A stretch of 64,000 nt of DNA from Sinorhizobium shofinae (lineage in GTDB: Bacteria > Pseudomonadota > Alphaproteobacteria > Rhizobiales > Rhizobiaceae), in assembly GCA_001704765.1 (NCBI GenBank), contig MBFK01000150.1, positions 70,969 through 134,968 on the forward strand, read 5' to 3'. Below the pieces are notes generated by a model, which had not been told where the DNA came from, ran no database searches, and was given only the letters and a program-made list of their open reading frames with translations. Each line of letters starts with the position of its first letter. Positions within the stretch are counted from its first letter, which is position 1. The position numbers and the translations under genes were made by a program. This document shows positions 10,696 through 19,170 of the stretch, piece after piece.

Positions 10696-11277
10696 ATGCA
10701 GCCGCTTTCCTTCGCACTTGCCATCCTGCTTCTGCTCGCGACGCCCGGGCCGACCAACACGCTGTTGTGGCTATCCGGCGCTGCGGCCGGCATGCACCGC
10801 TCCTTGCCTCTGCTACTTGGCGAACTCGGCGGCTATCTGACGGTGATCGTCCCCGTGGCGGTGCTCGCGGCGCCGCTGCTTTCCGCGCATCCGGAGATCG
10901 GCCTTTTGTTGAAGCTTGCCGCCGCCTGCTGGATCCTCTTCATGGCGCATGCGCTCTGGACGATGAAGGCGCACACCGCGAGCGAGCGGCCAATCACCTC
11001 CGGACAGGTCTTCATCACCACCATCCTCAATCCGAAGGCGCTGATCGTTGCGCTCGTCATCATGCCGCAGGTCGGGCTTCAAGCGATGCTTCCCTGGCTT
11101 GCGGCGTTTTCGGCGCTGACGCTAAGTGCCGGTTCACTGTGGATCGCCGCCGGCACCCTTTTGGCGCGCCTGTCGAGGCGGCCGGTCGGCCCACGTCTTC
11201 CCCGCCGCATCGCCGCTGCCTGCCTTGTTGCCTTCTCCTTCGGGATCGCCGGCAGCGCGCTTGCGTCGATGGTCTGA
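10696..11277 (+). CDS. LysE-family amino-acid/metabolite exporter
   Basis: A 193-residue inner-membrane protein with about five or six hydrophobic segments. The N-terminal hallmark LLLLATPGPTNTLLWLSGAAAG corresponds to the GPxxxL motif of LysE/RhtB exporters. ITTILNPKALIVALVI is the conserved internal NPK motif. The second half is short and lacks a strongly hydrophobic last helix compared with typical 205-residue members. The substrate cannot be predicted. It stands alone on the plus strand. Confidence 0.88.
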   Translation: MQPLSFALAILLLLATPGPTNTLLWLSGAAAGMHRSLPLLLGELGGYLTVIVPVAVLAAPLLSAHPEIGLLLKLAAACWILFMAHALWTMKAHTASERPITSGQVFITTILNPKALIVALVIMPQVGLQAMLPWLAAFSALTLSAGSLWIAAGTLLARLSRRPVGPRLPRRIAAACLVAFSFGIAGSALASMV

Positions 11278-11297
11278 GACGATGGCCTTTGGCTCCC

Positions 11298-11771
11298 TCA
11301 GGCGGCTTCGGCCTTCTCGCCAAGCTCGGCCGCCAGGAAACCGATCAGTTGCTCCCAGCCGCTCCGGCGATATTCGACCTGGTCGAGCCCATCGAGAAAG
11401 GCGGCCTGCTCCGTGAAGACGACGCGTGTGCCGCTGCCTTCCGGCACCAGTTCGACGGTGGCGATGGAAGCGGAAATCGGTCGATCGTCCTTCGCCATCG
11501 TATAGGCCGAAATGATGCGCCGGTTCTCGACAATGTCGAGATAGACGGTCTCGTTGAAATAGAAGGTCTTGCCGTCCTGACTGAAGCGCCCGCCTTCCCG
11601 GCCACCGACGCGGAAGTCGTGGCGGTACTCCGCCACCGGCCAATTGTCGGCCTTGACGAACCAGCGGTCATGCGCGGCGGGATCGGCAAAGGCGCGGAAT
11701 ACCCGCTCGGGGGGCGCCTTGAAGACGCGCTCGATTGTGAAGCTTGCATGTTCGACGGAAGTGTGGGTCAT
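11298..11771 (-). CDS. SRPBCC / AHSA1-type START-fold protein
   Basis: A small hydrophobic-ligand-fold protein (157 residues) with VFKAPPERVFRAFADPAAHDRWF near the start and a C-terminal GWEQLIGFLAAELGE, typical of the AHSA1/SRPBCC superfamily. A longer reading to 11822 is open, but the ATG at 11771 has GAGGAGAAAGCC directly upstream and fits the domain start. It is divergent from an HxlR-type regulator; such pairs are common and suggest the regulator controls this gene. The ligand or substrate is unknown. Confidence 0.87.
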   Translation of the reverse strand: MTHTSVEHASFTIERVFKAPPERVFRAFADPAAHDRWFVKADNWPVAEYRHDFRVGGREGGRFSQDGKTFYFNETVYLDIVENRRIISAYTMAKDDRPISASIATVELVPEGSGTRVVFTEQAAFLDGLDQVEYRRSGWEQLIGFLAAELGEKAEAA

Positions 11772-11862
11772 GGCTTTCTCCTCCTCGACGGTCGGCCCCG
11801 TCGACCGGGCCTCTCGTCGCAATAACTGATATCATTTTGAAAGCAGTTGCACTGTAACGCCA

Positions 11863-11883
11863 CTGCTGCAATAATGCAAGCAG
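11863..11883. promoter_or_regulatory. Candidate HxlR operator
   Basis: Near-palindrome with CTGC-TGCA on the left and TGCA-A-GCAG on the right around ATAA. It lies between the divergent AHSA1-type and HxlR-type genes, where a winged-helix dimer would be expected to bind. Confidence 0.35.
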
Positions 11884-11912
11884 TTTCGAAGAAGGATGAG
11901 GAGACCATTTGC

Positions 11913-12473
11913 GTGTCCGCATCCGCTTCCCGACAATCAGAGACCAGAATGACTGACGATCACCGCTCGGCTTGCCCGATCAATCTCTCGCTCGAAGTCT
12001 TCGGCGACAAATGGAGCCTCTTGATCATCCGCGACATGATCTTCGGCGGCAAACGCCACTTCCGCGAACTCCTGCGGTCACAAGAGGGCATTTCCTCCAA
12101 CATCCTCGCCGACCGGCTGAAGACACTGCTCGAAATCGGCATGCTGACGAAGAGCGACGATCCGAGCCATAAGCAGAAGGCGATCTACAGCCTCACGGAG
12201 ATGGCAATCGCACTGGTGCCGATCATGGCGCATCTTGGCGCCTGGGGCCGGCGCTATCTGCCAGTCAGCGAGGAACTGAGCATCCGCGCACAGCTCATGG
12301 AGGAAGGCGGCCCGGCCCTTTGGGAACGTTTCATGGACGAGCTCAGGGCCGAACATCTCGGCGGGTCTGGTGCACTGGACGGCCCATCGGTGCGCCAGAC
12401 GCTGCAGGCGGCCTATGAAGAGGTCATGGCCCGCAAGGCCAAGGAACTGGAACTCGCCAGCGCCGGTTCATGA
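11913..12473 (+). CDS. HxlR-family winged-helix transcriptional regulator
   Basis: Core HxlR domain: CPINLSLEVFGDKWSLLIIRDMIFGGKRHFRELL, then SSNILADRLKTLLEIGML as recognition region and the wing with KAIYSLTEMA. The ~55-residue C-terminal tail is longer than in minimal HxlR proteins. The start is uncertain: GTG at 11913 has GATGAGGAG about nine bases upstream, whereas the ATG at 11949 (MTDDHR) sits close to the domain but has a weak ribosome site. Frames further upstream would overlap the palindrome. It probably represses the divergent AHSA1 gene and itself. Confidence 0.88.
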   Translation: MSASASRQSETRMTDDHRSACPINLSLEVFGDKWSLLIIRDMIFGGKRHFRELLRSQEGISSNILADRLKTLLEIGMLTKSDDPSHKQKAIYSLTEMAIALVPIMAHLGAWGRRYLPVSEELSIRAQLMEEGGPALWERFMDELRAEHLGGSGALDGPSVRQTLQAAYEEVMARKAKELELASAGS

Positions 12474-12640
12474 GCACGTCGTGAGCATACCGCCTTCGGC
12501 GATCACAGGACTATTTTCCTGCACTTTCTTTACGGCCGTTCCTGGCTTCGCTAAAGTACAATCAGGCTGAAGCTGGTGCGGGGTGGCTTGCGGTTTTAAC
12601 CCGTGGCGCCGCGTTTGCCGCACCTGCGGGGTGGATCGAC

Positions 12641-13294
12641 ATGCTTTCACATGACAGCATCTGGCGGGCGATCGATGCGCTGGCGGAGCGCAATCAGCTC
12701 TCGCCGTCCGGCCTTGCACGCCGTGCCGGTCTCGACCCGACCTCCTTCAACAAGTCGAAGCGCCAGTCGCCTGACGGTCGCGATCGATGGCCGTCGACGG
12801 AATCGATTTCGAAGATCCTCGAGGCGACCGGCGCGACGATCGACCAGTTCATGGCGCTCTTGCAATCCGGCAGCGGAGCACTGTCCCGCTCCGGTCAGCC
12901 GGCTTCCGGCATTCCTCTCATCGGTTTCGCGCAGGCCGGCGCAGGCGGCTTCTTCGACGACGGCGGCTTTCCCGTCGGCCAGGGTTGGGACGAGGTCGAG
13001 TTTCCCGTCGCGCCGCAGCGCAAGACCAGCGTCTACGCCTTGGAGGTTCAGGGCGACAGCATGCTGCCGCTTTATCGCGACGGGGACGTCCTGATCGTCG
13101 ATCCGGGAGCGCAGGTGCGCCGCGGCGACCGCGTCGTCCTCAAGAGCCGAGAGGGCGAGGTGATGGCGAAAATCCTGGCGCGGCAGACGCCGCGCGGCGT
13201 CGAGCTTCTGTCGCTCAATCCCGACCACCCGAACCGCAGTTTCGAGGTGAAAGACGTCGAATGGATAGCCCGGATCATCTGGGCCAGCCAATAG
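12641..13294 (+). CDS. S24-type repressor-peptidase (LexA/CI-like)
   Basis: 217 residues. The N-terminal helix-turn-helix (ALAERNQLSPSGLARRAGLDPTSFNKSKR) is fused to a C-terminal S24 self-cleaving domain. The Ser-Lys pair is Ser140 in VQGDSMLPLYRDGD and Lys177 in VMAKILAR. A likely Ala-Gly cleavage site lies in FAQAGAGG. LexA itself has a different N-terminus and is normally elsewhere, so this is a second LexA-fold regulator. No phage genes adjoin it. GGGGTGGATCGAC precedes the ATG. The targets are unknown; it may respond to stress through self-cleavage. Confidence 0.88.
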   Translation: MLSHDSIWRAIDALAERNQLSPSGLARRAGLDPTSFNKSKRQSPDGRDRWPSTESISKILEATGATIDQFMALLQSGSGALSRSGQPASGIPLIGFAQAGAGGFFDDGGFPVGQGWDEVEFPVAPQRKTSVYALEVQGDSMLPLYRDGDVLIVDPGAQVRRGDRVVLKSREGEVMAKILARQTPRGVELLSLNPDHPNRSFEVKDVEWIARIIWASQ

Positions 13295-13306
13295 GATAGC
13301 GTCAAG

Positions 13307-14119
13307 ATGCGGCCGCAGTTCATCTCCATCGCCGGCGGGCTCGCCGCCCTCGCCCTCTACTCCGGCATCCTGCTGAGCGGGGCCGCTACGATCCGCGGCC
13401 GCGAAGGCGCGGCCACCCCAGATTTCGTTCTCGAGACGCCGGGCGCCGCGATCGAGGAAGCGGCCGGGGAACCAGTACCGGCGGAGGAAATTCCAGCCGG
13501 GCCGACGCCCCCGCCCGCCAAAGAGGAGGCTGCCGCCAAAACCTCCAGAGTGCCGGTGCGGCCCGTCGACCCGAACCTCTTCACCATGCCGGAAGAGGGC
13601 GTTGCGAAACCGCTTGAACGGATTGCGCCACGACCGCCTCTTTCCGCGCCGCCAGAAAAAAAGGTAACCCCCATCGTCTTGCAGCGACCTGTCGCGCTTG
13701 CCGCTGGCCTCGTCCAGACCGGCGACACGACCCTGCAGATCAAGGACATAGAGCCGGAGAACGCGGATAGGGTCTGCAAAGGGGCCGGCAAGAGCTGGCC
13801 CTGTGGCATGGTCGCGCGCACGGCGTTCCGCAATTTCCTGAGGGGGCGGGCTCTTGTCTGCGACCAGGTCGACGAGAAGACCGAAGGCTCCGCCGCCGCA
13901 AGCTGCACGGTTGGCAAGATGAATGTCGCCGAATGGCTCGTCACGAACGGCTGGGCGATACCCCTGCCCGGCACCGCGCTCGAAGCGAAGGCGGAAGCCG
14001 CCCGAAGCGCCAAACGCGGTTTCTACGGCAGCGACCCACGTGATTTGAGCCGGAGGCCCCCGGTGATCGAGAAGCCCACAGGCGGAATGGACTTCGGCGA
14101 GACCGCACCGGACTTGTAA
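13307..14119 (+). CDS. Membrane-anchored thermonuclease-like protein
   Basis: 270 residues. An N-terminal hydrophobic anchor (ISIAGGLAALALYSGILLSG) is followed by a long Pro/Ala-rich linker, then a C-terminal SNase-like core: DTTLQIKDIEPENADRVC, GKSWPCGMVARTAFRNFLRGRALVC, CTVGKMNVAEWLVTNGWAIPL. Four core cysteines suggest an exported, disulfide-bonded domain. The usual DxYGR segment is replaced by DEKTEGSAAASC, so nuclease activity is doubtful. It starts 12 bases after the S24 gene and is probably co-transcribed with it. Many rhizobia carry such nuclease-like proteins with unproven roles. Confidence 0.8.
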   Translation: MRPQFISIAGGLAALALYSGILLSGAATIRGREGAATPDFVLETPGAAIEEAAGEPVPAEEIPAGPTPPPAKEEAAAKTSRVPVRPVDPNLFTMPEEGVAKPLERIAPRPPLSAPPEKKVTPIVLQRPVALAAGLVQTGDTTLQIKDIEPENADRVCKGAGKSWPCGMVARTAFRNFLRGRALVCDQVDEKTEGSAAASCTVGKMNVAEWLVTNGWAIPLPGTALEAKAEAARSAKRGFYGSDPRDLSRRPPVIEKPTGGMDFGETAPDL

Positions 14120-14167
14120 GCCCGCTCGGAAATTCCTAACTGATCTCCACCATTCCCCGGAGAGCCG

Positions 14168-14578
14168 ATGTCCGCAAGTCTCAGCCAGCACGAAGCCCTT
14201 GTTTATGTCATGGTCATGATGTCGGCCGTAGACAGAAGCATGACCGACGACGAATTCGCACGCATCGGCGGGCTCGTGCGTTTCCTGCCGGCCTTCGACG
14301 GTTTCGATGAGGATCAGCTGATCCATATCGGCCGCGAGTGCGCGGCCCAGCTCGCCGCTCCGGAGGGACTCGACGTCACGCTCGAAATGGTTCGCGAATC
14401 GCTGCCGCAGCGGCATTATGAAACGGCCTATGCCCTCGCCGTCGAGATCGCTGCTGCCGACCAACGCATCCGCACCGAGGAAATCCGGCTGTTGCAGCTC
14501 TTGCGCGATCGCCTCACCCTCGACAAGCTCACCTGCGCCGCGATCGAGCGCGGCGCCATCGCGCGCTTTCGTAGGTAG
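14168..14578 (+). CDS. TerB-family protein
   Basis: 136 residues, predicted all-helical. It begins with HEALVYVMVMMSAVDRSMTDDE and ends with YALAVEIAAADQRIRTEEIRLLQLLRDRL, the two metal-binding-like acidic helices of the TerB/tellurite-resistance fold. It stands alone without other ter genes, so a tellurite function should not be assumed. The ATG has CCCGGAGAGCCG upstream. Confidence 0.87.
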   Translation: MSASLSQHEALVYVMVMMSAVDRSMTDDEFARIGGLVRFLPAFDGFDEDQLIHIGRECAAQLAAPEGLDVTLEMVRESLPQRHYETAYALAVEIAAADQRIRTEEIRLLQLLRDRLTLDKLTCAAIERGAIARFRR

Positions 14579-14676
14579 CCACTCGAGGCTCCGGGCTTCC
14601 TTCACGGCAACATGTCTTTGCCCACTCCCGGCAAAACGTCATATCGTCGTCCCGGGATCGGCATGAAGGATGACAG

Positions 14677-15489
14677 ATGCTTTTCCTCGGGATTGCGGAA
14701 CCGGTCTGGCGGCTCGGTGTCTTTGTGGTGGTCTTCGCCGCGCTGGCGGCGCTCGAACTACTGCATCCCCGGCTCGAAAGACCCGAGCTGCTGCAGGCCC
14801 TCAAAGCGCGTCGTTGGGCCACGAATCTGTCGATTCTCCTCCTCTCGTCCCTGCTGCTGCGCATTGTATTTCCTGCAGCGGCGACGGGCGTCGCGATATG
14901 GACCGGCTTACGCGGCTATGGCCTGCTCCCTGCGCTTGGCATGGCGGCGCCGCTTGCCGGTCTCTTGGCCTTCGTCGCGCTCGATTTCGCCGTCTGGCTG
15001 GAACACGTGGTGTTTCACAAGCTGCCCGTCTTGTGGCGTATTCACCGTGTTCATCACGCCGACCCGGGAGTGGACGTCACGACGGCGCTGCGCTTCCACC
15101 CGCTGGAGATCCTGCTCTCGATGGCTTGGAAGAGCGCGGTCATCATCGCGCTCGGCGCGCCGGCATTCTCCGTTCTGATCTTCGAAATCGTCCTCAATGC
15201 CGCCGCGATGTTCAACCACGCCAACCTGCGGCTGCCGCCGAAGGTTGACCGGGTATTGCGGCAGCTGATCGTCACACCCGACATGCACCGCATCCATCAC
15301 TCCGTCGAAAAAGGGGAAACGGATTCGAACTACGGCTTCAATCTCTCCCTCTGGGACCGGCTGTTCTCGACCTATGTCGCGCAGCCAGCGAGCGGCGACG
15401 ACGCGATCCAGACCGGTTTGAAGGCCTTTGGACGCAGCGAGCCGACAAAGCTTGTATGGTCGCTGATGCTGCCGTTCCGCCGTGGGTAA
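14677..15489 (+). CDS. Sterol desaturase / fatty-acid hydroxylase family membrane protein
   Basis: 270 residues with about four membrane segments and the di-iron histidine clusters of the family: HVVFH, HRVHHADPG, FNHAN and HRIHHSVEK. Such enzymes hydroxylate or desaturate lipid chains at the membrane; the substrate here is unknown. Length is normal. It converges on the next gene, the periplasmic binding protein, with a 50-base gap. Confidence 0.9.
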   Translation: MLFLGIAEPVWRLGVFVVVFAALAALELLHPRLERPELLQALKARRWATNLSILLLSSLLLRIVFPAAATGVAIWTGLRGYGLLPALGMAAPLAGLLAFVALDFAVWLEHVVFHKLPVLWRIHRVHHADPGVDVTTALRFHPLEILLSMAWKSAVIIALGAPAFSVLIFEIVLNAAAMFNHANLRLPPKVDRVLRQLIVTPDMHRIHHSVEKGETDSNYGFNLSLWDRLFSTYVAQPASGDDAIQTGLKAFGRSEPTKLVWSLMLPFRRG

Positions 15490-15539
15490 GCAAGACGAGC
15501 GAATGGTCCTTCGTAAGCCTCTTCGCCTGCCCGCTCCGT

Positions 15540-16397
15540 TCAATAAATGCCGTTCGGGAAATAGCGCAGGTAGATTTCCTCGAGCCTGCCGCTGCGCGAG
15601 AGCGCCAGGAGCGCATGGTCAATCGCCTGGGTCAAGGCGGGCTCGGTCGTGCGGTTCATGATCGTCAGGCCCTCGCCCAGGAAGCGCTCCGAGAAATAGG
15701 CGCCATCCATCAGGGCGCAGCACCCCGCGGCGACGCTGCCGGAGACCCAGAAGGAGAGCTGCATGCCATCGGAGAAGGCGGCCGTCACGGCGCCCTCTCG
15801 CAAGGCGTTCAACAAGGCATCACGGTCGGGATAGGCCTTCGCCTCGAGCTTCGGAAAGAAGGCCTTCAGCATCGCCTCGTGCGTCGTCCCGGCCACGGCC
15901 CCGATCGGCTTGCCGACAAGATCGGCTGGCTTCTGAATGCCCTCGGCTGCCTTCCTGTTGAGGGCGAAGCGTGCCGGCAATTGCAGGAAGGCCCTGGAGA
16001 AGGCGAAACGTCGCCTCAGTTCCGGCGTCACGGCGATGCCGGCGACGATCGCCTCGCCCTGGCCCTGTTCAAGGGCGGGCATCAGTTCGGGATAGGTCAC
16101 CGCCTGGATCTGGCATTTCGCTTCGATCTCCAGCTCACGGCAAATTTCCCGGGCGAGGTCGACATGGAAGCCTGAAAGCTTGCCCGACTGATCGATGAAA
16201 TTGAAGGGCGGGAAGTCGACCGTGGTGAGGAAACGCAGCCGCGCCAGCGCGGTCAGATCGGGCTTGGCGATGCGCTCGCGGGCATCGAACAGCAAAGGCA
16301 GGTCCTTCGGCGCGCCGCTCGCCTCGGACGCAACAAGCAATGCTGAGACAGCAAGCATTCCCAAAAAGCGGTGAAAGAAAACGCGCGTCATTGCCAT
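15540..16397 (-). CDS. Periplasmic solute-binding protein, family 3
   Basis: About 285 residues. A signal peptide (FHRFLGMLAVSALLVASEASGA) is followed by the family-3 pattern LRFLTTVDFPPFNFIDQSGKLSGFHVDLAREICRELE, then GEAIVAGIAVTPELRRRFAFSRAF and VGKPIGAVAGTTHEAML. It binds a small polar ligand, perhaps an amino acid. No permease or ATPase gene adjoins it, so it is an orphan binding protein. A longer frame to 16466 exists, but the ATG at 16397 has CCAGGAATCGG upstream and leads straight into the signal peptide. Confidence 0.85.
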   Translation of the reverse strand: MAMTRVFFHRFLGMLAVSALLVASEASGAPKDLPLLFDARERIAKPDLTALARLRFLTTVDFPPFNFIDQSGKLSGFHVDLAREICRELEIEAKCQIQAVTYPELMPALEQGQGEAIVAGIAVTPELRRRFAFSRAFLQLPARFALNRKAAEGIQKPADLVGKPIGAVAGTTHEAMLKAFFPKLEAKAYPDRDALLNALREGAVTAAFSDGMQLSFWVSGSVAAGCCALMDGAYFSERFLGEGLTIMNRTTEPALTQAIDHALLALSRSGRLEEIYLRYFPNGIY

Positions 16398-16515
16398 CCG
16401 ATTCCTGGGCGTTGAGCGGAACCTACCGGGATGTTGCGGCGCTGGCCATAGGCAGGCCTTCGACACGAACCCGTATCGGGAAGGCCGTCGATCGGCTGAC
16501 GGACCGGAAGAGAAA

Positions 16516-16590
16516 TGGAGCGGGTGATCGGGATCGAACCGACGACATCAAGCTTGGGAAGCTGGCGTTCTACCACTGAACTACACCCGC
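16516..16590 (-). tRNA. tRNA-Gly (anticodon CCC)
   Basis: A 75-base cloverleaf read on the minus strand: acceptor GCGGGTG pairs with CACCCGC, D-arm GTTC/GAAC, anticodon loop TTCCCAA giving CCC, T-arm GTCGG with loop TTCGATC, U discriminator and encoded CCA. One pair in the anticodon stem (second position, C opposite T) is mismatched. Confidence 0.95.
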
Positions 16591-16640
16591 GTCAGAAGCG
16601 GAAATTTCCCCAACGGCCGCGATCTGTCAAGCACTCAAAC

Positions 16641-17738
16641 TCACTCGGCGCGAAAATGCTTCGAAAGCTTGAGACCCTGCGCCTGATAGTTCGAGCCGAG
16701 ATCAATACCGTAGAGCCCCTCCGGGCGCTCAAGCATGTGTTCGTAGATCAGGCGGCCGACGATCTGCCCGTGTTCCAGGATGAAGGGCACCTCGTGGCTG
16801 CGAACCTCGAGGACCGCGCGGCTGCCGCTGCCGCCGGCCGACGCGTGGCCGAAGCCCGGATCGAAGAAGCCGGCATAATGGACGCGGAACTCGCCGACCA
16901 GCGGATCGAAGGGCGTCATCTCGGCGGCGTAGAACGGCGGCACATGCACCGCCTCGCGCGAGACAAGGATATAGAACTCGTCCGGATCAAGGATCAGGTC
17001 GTCGCGGCCGCGGCTGTAAAGCGGCTCCCAGAAATCGAAGACTGCGTGCTCCGCCTTCTTGTCAACGTCGACCACCGCCGTGTGGTGCTTGCCGCGATAG
17101 CCGATCAGGCCGTCGGGGCCGGTGCCCTTGAGATCGATCGACAGCGCAATGCCGCCGCCGGTGATGTTGGGCCGCTCGCTGGCGACGAGCACGTCGCTTT
17201 CGTGCAGTCCCAGCAGTTCCTGCTCGGAGAGAACGGAGTGGCCGACGCGGAAACGGATCTGCGAGAGGCGCGAGCCGCGGCGGACGACGATCGGAAAGGT
17301 CCGCGGGCTGATCTCGAGATAGAGCGGTCCGGTATAGCCGGCCGGGATCTTGTCGAACTCCTGCGCCCGATCGGTGATGACGCGCGTGAAGATATCGAGG
17401 CGGCCGGTCGAGCTCTTCGGATTGGCGGAGGCGGACATGCTCTCCGGCAGAGAAAGGCTCTCCATCAGCGGCACGATATAGACGCAGCCGGTCTCCAGTA
17501 CCGCGCCCTCGCTGAGATCGATCACATGTAGCTTCAGGCGGTCGAGCTTGTCGGCGACGAGGTGGGCCGGTCCCGGCATGAAGCTCGCCCGGACGCGAAA
17601 CGCCTTGGATCCGAGGCGAAGATCGAGGCTGGCCGGCTGGATCTGGTCATCATCCAGCGCCTTCTCGCTCTTCAAACGTCCCGAGGCATACAGCGCGGCA
17701 ATCGCGCGGTCGGCCAAAATACCTGTTTCGCGGCCCAT
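16641..17738 (-). CDS. dcd: 2'-deoxycytidine 5'-triphosphate deaminase
   Basis: 365 residues, about twice the length of E. coli Dcd, consistent with two tandem dUTPase-fold halves as found in Rhizobiales. Segments include DDDQIQPASLDLRLGSKAFRVRASF, GFFDPGFGHASAGGSGSRAVLEVRSHEVPF (the dUTPase-like ligand motif) and HGQIVGRLIYEHM. It should deaminate dCTP to dUTP for thymidylate synthesis. The ATG at 17738 has GAGGATCGGA upstream; the frame is open to 17792. It is divergent from the metZ riboswitch. Confidence 0.9.
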   Translation of the reverse strand: MGRETGILADRAIAALYASGRLKSEKALDDDQIQPASLDLRLGSKAFRVRASFMPGPAHLVADKLDRLKLHVIDLSEGAVLETGCVYIVPLMESLSLPESMSASANPKSSTGRLDIFTRVITDRAQEFDKIPAGYTGPLYLEISPRTFPIVVRRGSRLSQIRFRVGHSVLSEQELLGLHESDVLVASERPNITGGGIALSIDLKGTGPDGLIGYRGKHHTAVVDVDKKAEHAVFDFWEPLYSRGRDDLILDPDEFYILVSREAVHVPPFYAAEMTPFDPLVGEFRVHYAGFFDPGFGHASAGGSGSRAVLEVRSHEVPFILEHGQIVGRLIYEHMLERPEGLYGIDLGSNYQAQGLKLSKHFRAE

Positions 17739-17820
17739 TCCGATCCTCATTCTCAGTTGCCAGACAAAACCAAACTCCGGGAATTGACGCAAGCGCGACC
17801 AGGCAGTATTGGAGCTTTAT

Positions 17821-17876
17821 CCCGTGGTGATTTGGCCGGTCGGCTTGCAGCCACGTTAAACAAGTAGCTAAAAAGG
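17821..17876 (+). ncRNA. SAM-II riboswitch
   Basis: The conserved SAM-II layout is visible: CGTGGTGATTTG, then CGGCTTGCAGCCACG (the stem CGTGG/CCACG), then TTAAACAAG and AGCTAAAAAGG forming the pseudoknot strand. It sits 59 bases before metZ, the usual place for this element in alphaproteobacteria, and should lower metZ expression when S-adenosylmethionine is plentiful. Confidence 0.93.
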
Positions 17877-17885
17877 CCGGGTGTC

Positions 17886-17919
17886 AAACCGGTCGTTTCG
17901 CGGCCGGTTTTTTGTTTTT
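17886..17919 (+). terminator. metZ: Terminator-like hairpin in the metZ leader
   Basis: AAACCGG at 17886-17892 pairs with CCGGTTT at 17904-17910, followed by TTTGTTTTT. The first arm could instead pair with GCCGG at 17876-17880, directly after the aptamer. This gives a plausible on/off switch for the riboswitch. Confidence 0.7.
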
Positions 17920-17934
17920 GAAGGTGATCGTCGC

Positions 17935-19119
17935 ATGAGCAAGAACTGGCGCCCGGCTACCCAACTCGTCCACGGCGGAACGACCCGCTCGCAGCACGGT
18001 GAAACCTCCGAAGCGATCTTCCTGACACAGGGCTTCGTCTATGAAAGCTCGGAAGCTGCGGAAGCCCGCTTCAAGGGCGAGACCGACGGCTTCATCTATG
18101 CCCGCTACGGCAGCCCGACCAACGACATGTTCGAGAAACGCATGTGCATGCTCGAAGGCGCCGAAGATGCGCGCGCCACGGCGTCCGGCATGGCGGCCGT
18201 CTCGTCGGCGATCCTTTGCCAGGTCAAGGCGGGCGACCACATCGTCGCGGCGCGCGCCCTCTTCGGCTCCTGCCGCTGGGTGGTGGAAACGCTCGCCCCG
18301 AAATACGGCATCGAATGCACGCTTGTGGACGGCCGCGACCTTGCCAACTGGGAAAAGGCGGTGCGCCCGAACACCAAGGTCTTCTTCCTCGAGAGCCCCA
18401 CCAACCCGACGCTGGAAGTGATCGACATCGCCGGCGTCGCCAAGCTCGCCAACCAGGTCGGTGCCAAGGTTGTCGTGGACAATGTCTTCGCCACGCCGCT
18501 CTTCCAGAAGCCGCTGGAACTCGGCGCTCATGTCGTCGTCTATTCCGCCACGAAGCATATCGACGGCCAGGGCCGCTGCCTCGGCGGCGTCGTGCTTGCC
18601 GACAAGGCGTGGATCGACGAGAACCTGCACGACTATTTCCGCCACACCGGCCCCGCCATGTCGCCGTTCAACGCCTGGACGCTGCTCAAGGGCATCGAAA
18701 CGCTGCCGCTGCGCGTCAAGCAGCAGACGGAAAACGCCCGCCGCATCGCCGACTTCCTCGCCGAGCAGCCGCAAGTGGCGCGCGTCATCTACCCCGGCCG
18801 CAAGGACCACCCGCAGGCCGACATCATCGCCAAACAGATGAGCGGCGGCTCGACGCTGGTCGCCTTCGAGCTGAAGGGCGGCAAGGAGGCGGCCTTCGCG
18901 CTTCAGAATGCGCTCGAGATCGTGCGGATTTCCAACAATCTCGGCGATTCCAAGAGCCTCATCACGCATCCGGGGACGACGACGCACAAGAACCTCACCG
19001 ACGAGGCCCGTACCGAACTCGGCATCTCGGCCGGGACGGTGCGCTTCTCGGCCGGCATCGAGGACAGCGACGATCTGGTCGAGGATTTCGCCAAGGCGCT
19101 GAAGTCGATCCGGGCCTGA
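17935..19119 (+). CDS. metZ: O-succinylhomoserine sulfhydrylase
   Basis: 394 residues; a PLP enzyme of the Cys/Met gamma-family that makes homocysteine directly from O-succinylhomoserine (or the acetyl form) and sulfide. Family motifs are ARYGSPTNDMFEKRM, ATASGMAAV and VYSATKHIDGQGRCLGG, where Lys207 holds PLP; the tail has SLGG-like DSKSLITHPGTTTHK. The ATG at 17935 is preceded by AAGGTGATCGTCGC; a GTG reading at 17881 lies inside the leader hairpin and is rejected. The SAM-II riboswitch upstream supports the methionine role. Confidence 0.95.
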   Translation: MSKNWRPATQLVHGGTTRSQHGETSEAIFLTQGFVYESSEAAEARFKGETDGFIYARYGSPTNDMFEKRMCMLEGAEDARATASGMAAVSSAILCQVKAGDHIVAARALFGSCRWVVETLAPKYGIECTLVDGRDLANWEKAVRPNTKVFFLESPTNPTLEVIDIAGVAKLANQVGAKVVVDNVFATPLFQKPLELGAHVVVYSATKHIDGQGRCLGGVVLADKAWIDENLHDYFRHTGPAMSPFNAWTLLKGIETLPLRVKQQTENARRIADFLAEQPQVARVIYPGRKDHPQADIIAKQMSGGSTLVAFELKGGKEAAFALQNALEIVRISNNLGDSKSLITHPGTTTHKNLTDEARTELGISAGTVRFSAGIEDSDDLVEDFAKALKSIRA

Positions 19120-19143
19120 CCGGCGCACAGCACAGGTGATTTC

Positions 19144-19170
19144 AACCGCCCGCCTTCCCGCGGGCGGTTT
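19144..19170. terminator. Bidirectional terminator hairpin
   Basis: AACCGCCCGC-cttccc-GCGGGCGGTT lies between the convergent metZ and CDP-alcohol phosphatidyltransferase genes and touches the latter's stop codon. Confidence 0.8.

Noticed and set aside
12647..14605. 652-codon antisense frame across the S24, nuclease-like and TerB genes
   Set aside because: No ribosome site or domain; the composition is typical of a shadow.
17881..17934. GTG start adding 18 codons to metZ
   Set aside because: These bases form the terminator-like leader hairpin; the ATG at 17935 has its own ribosome site.
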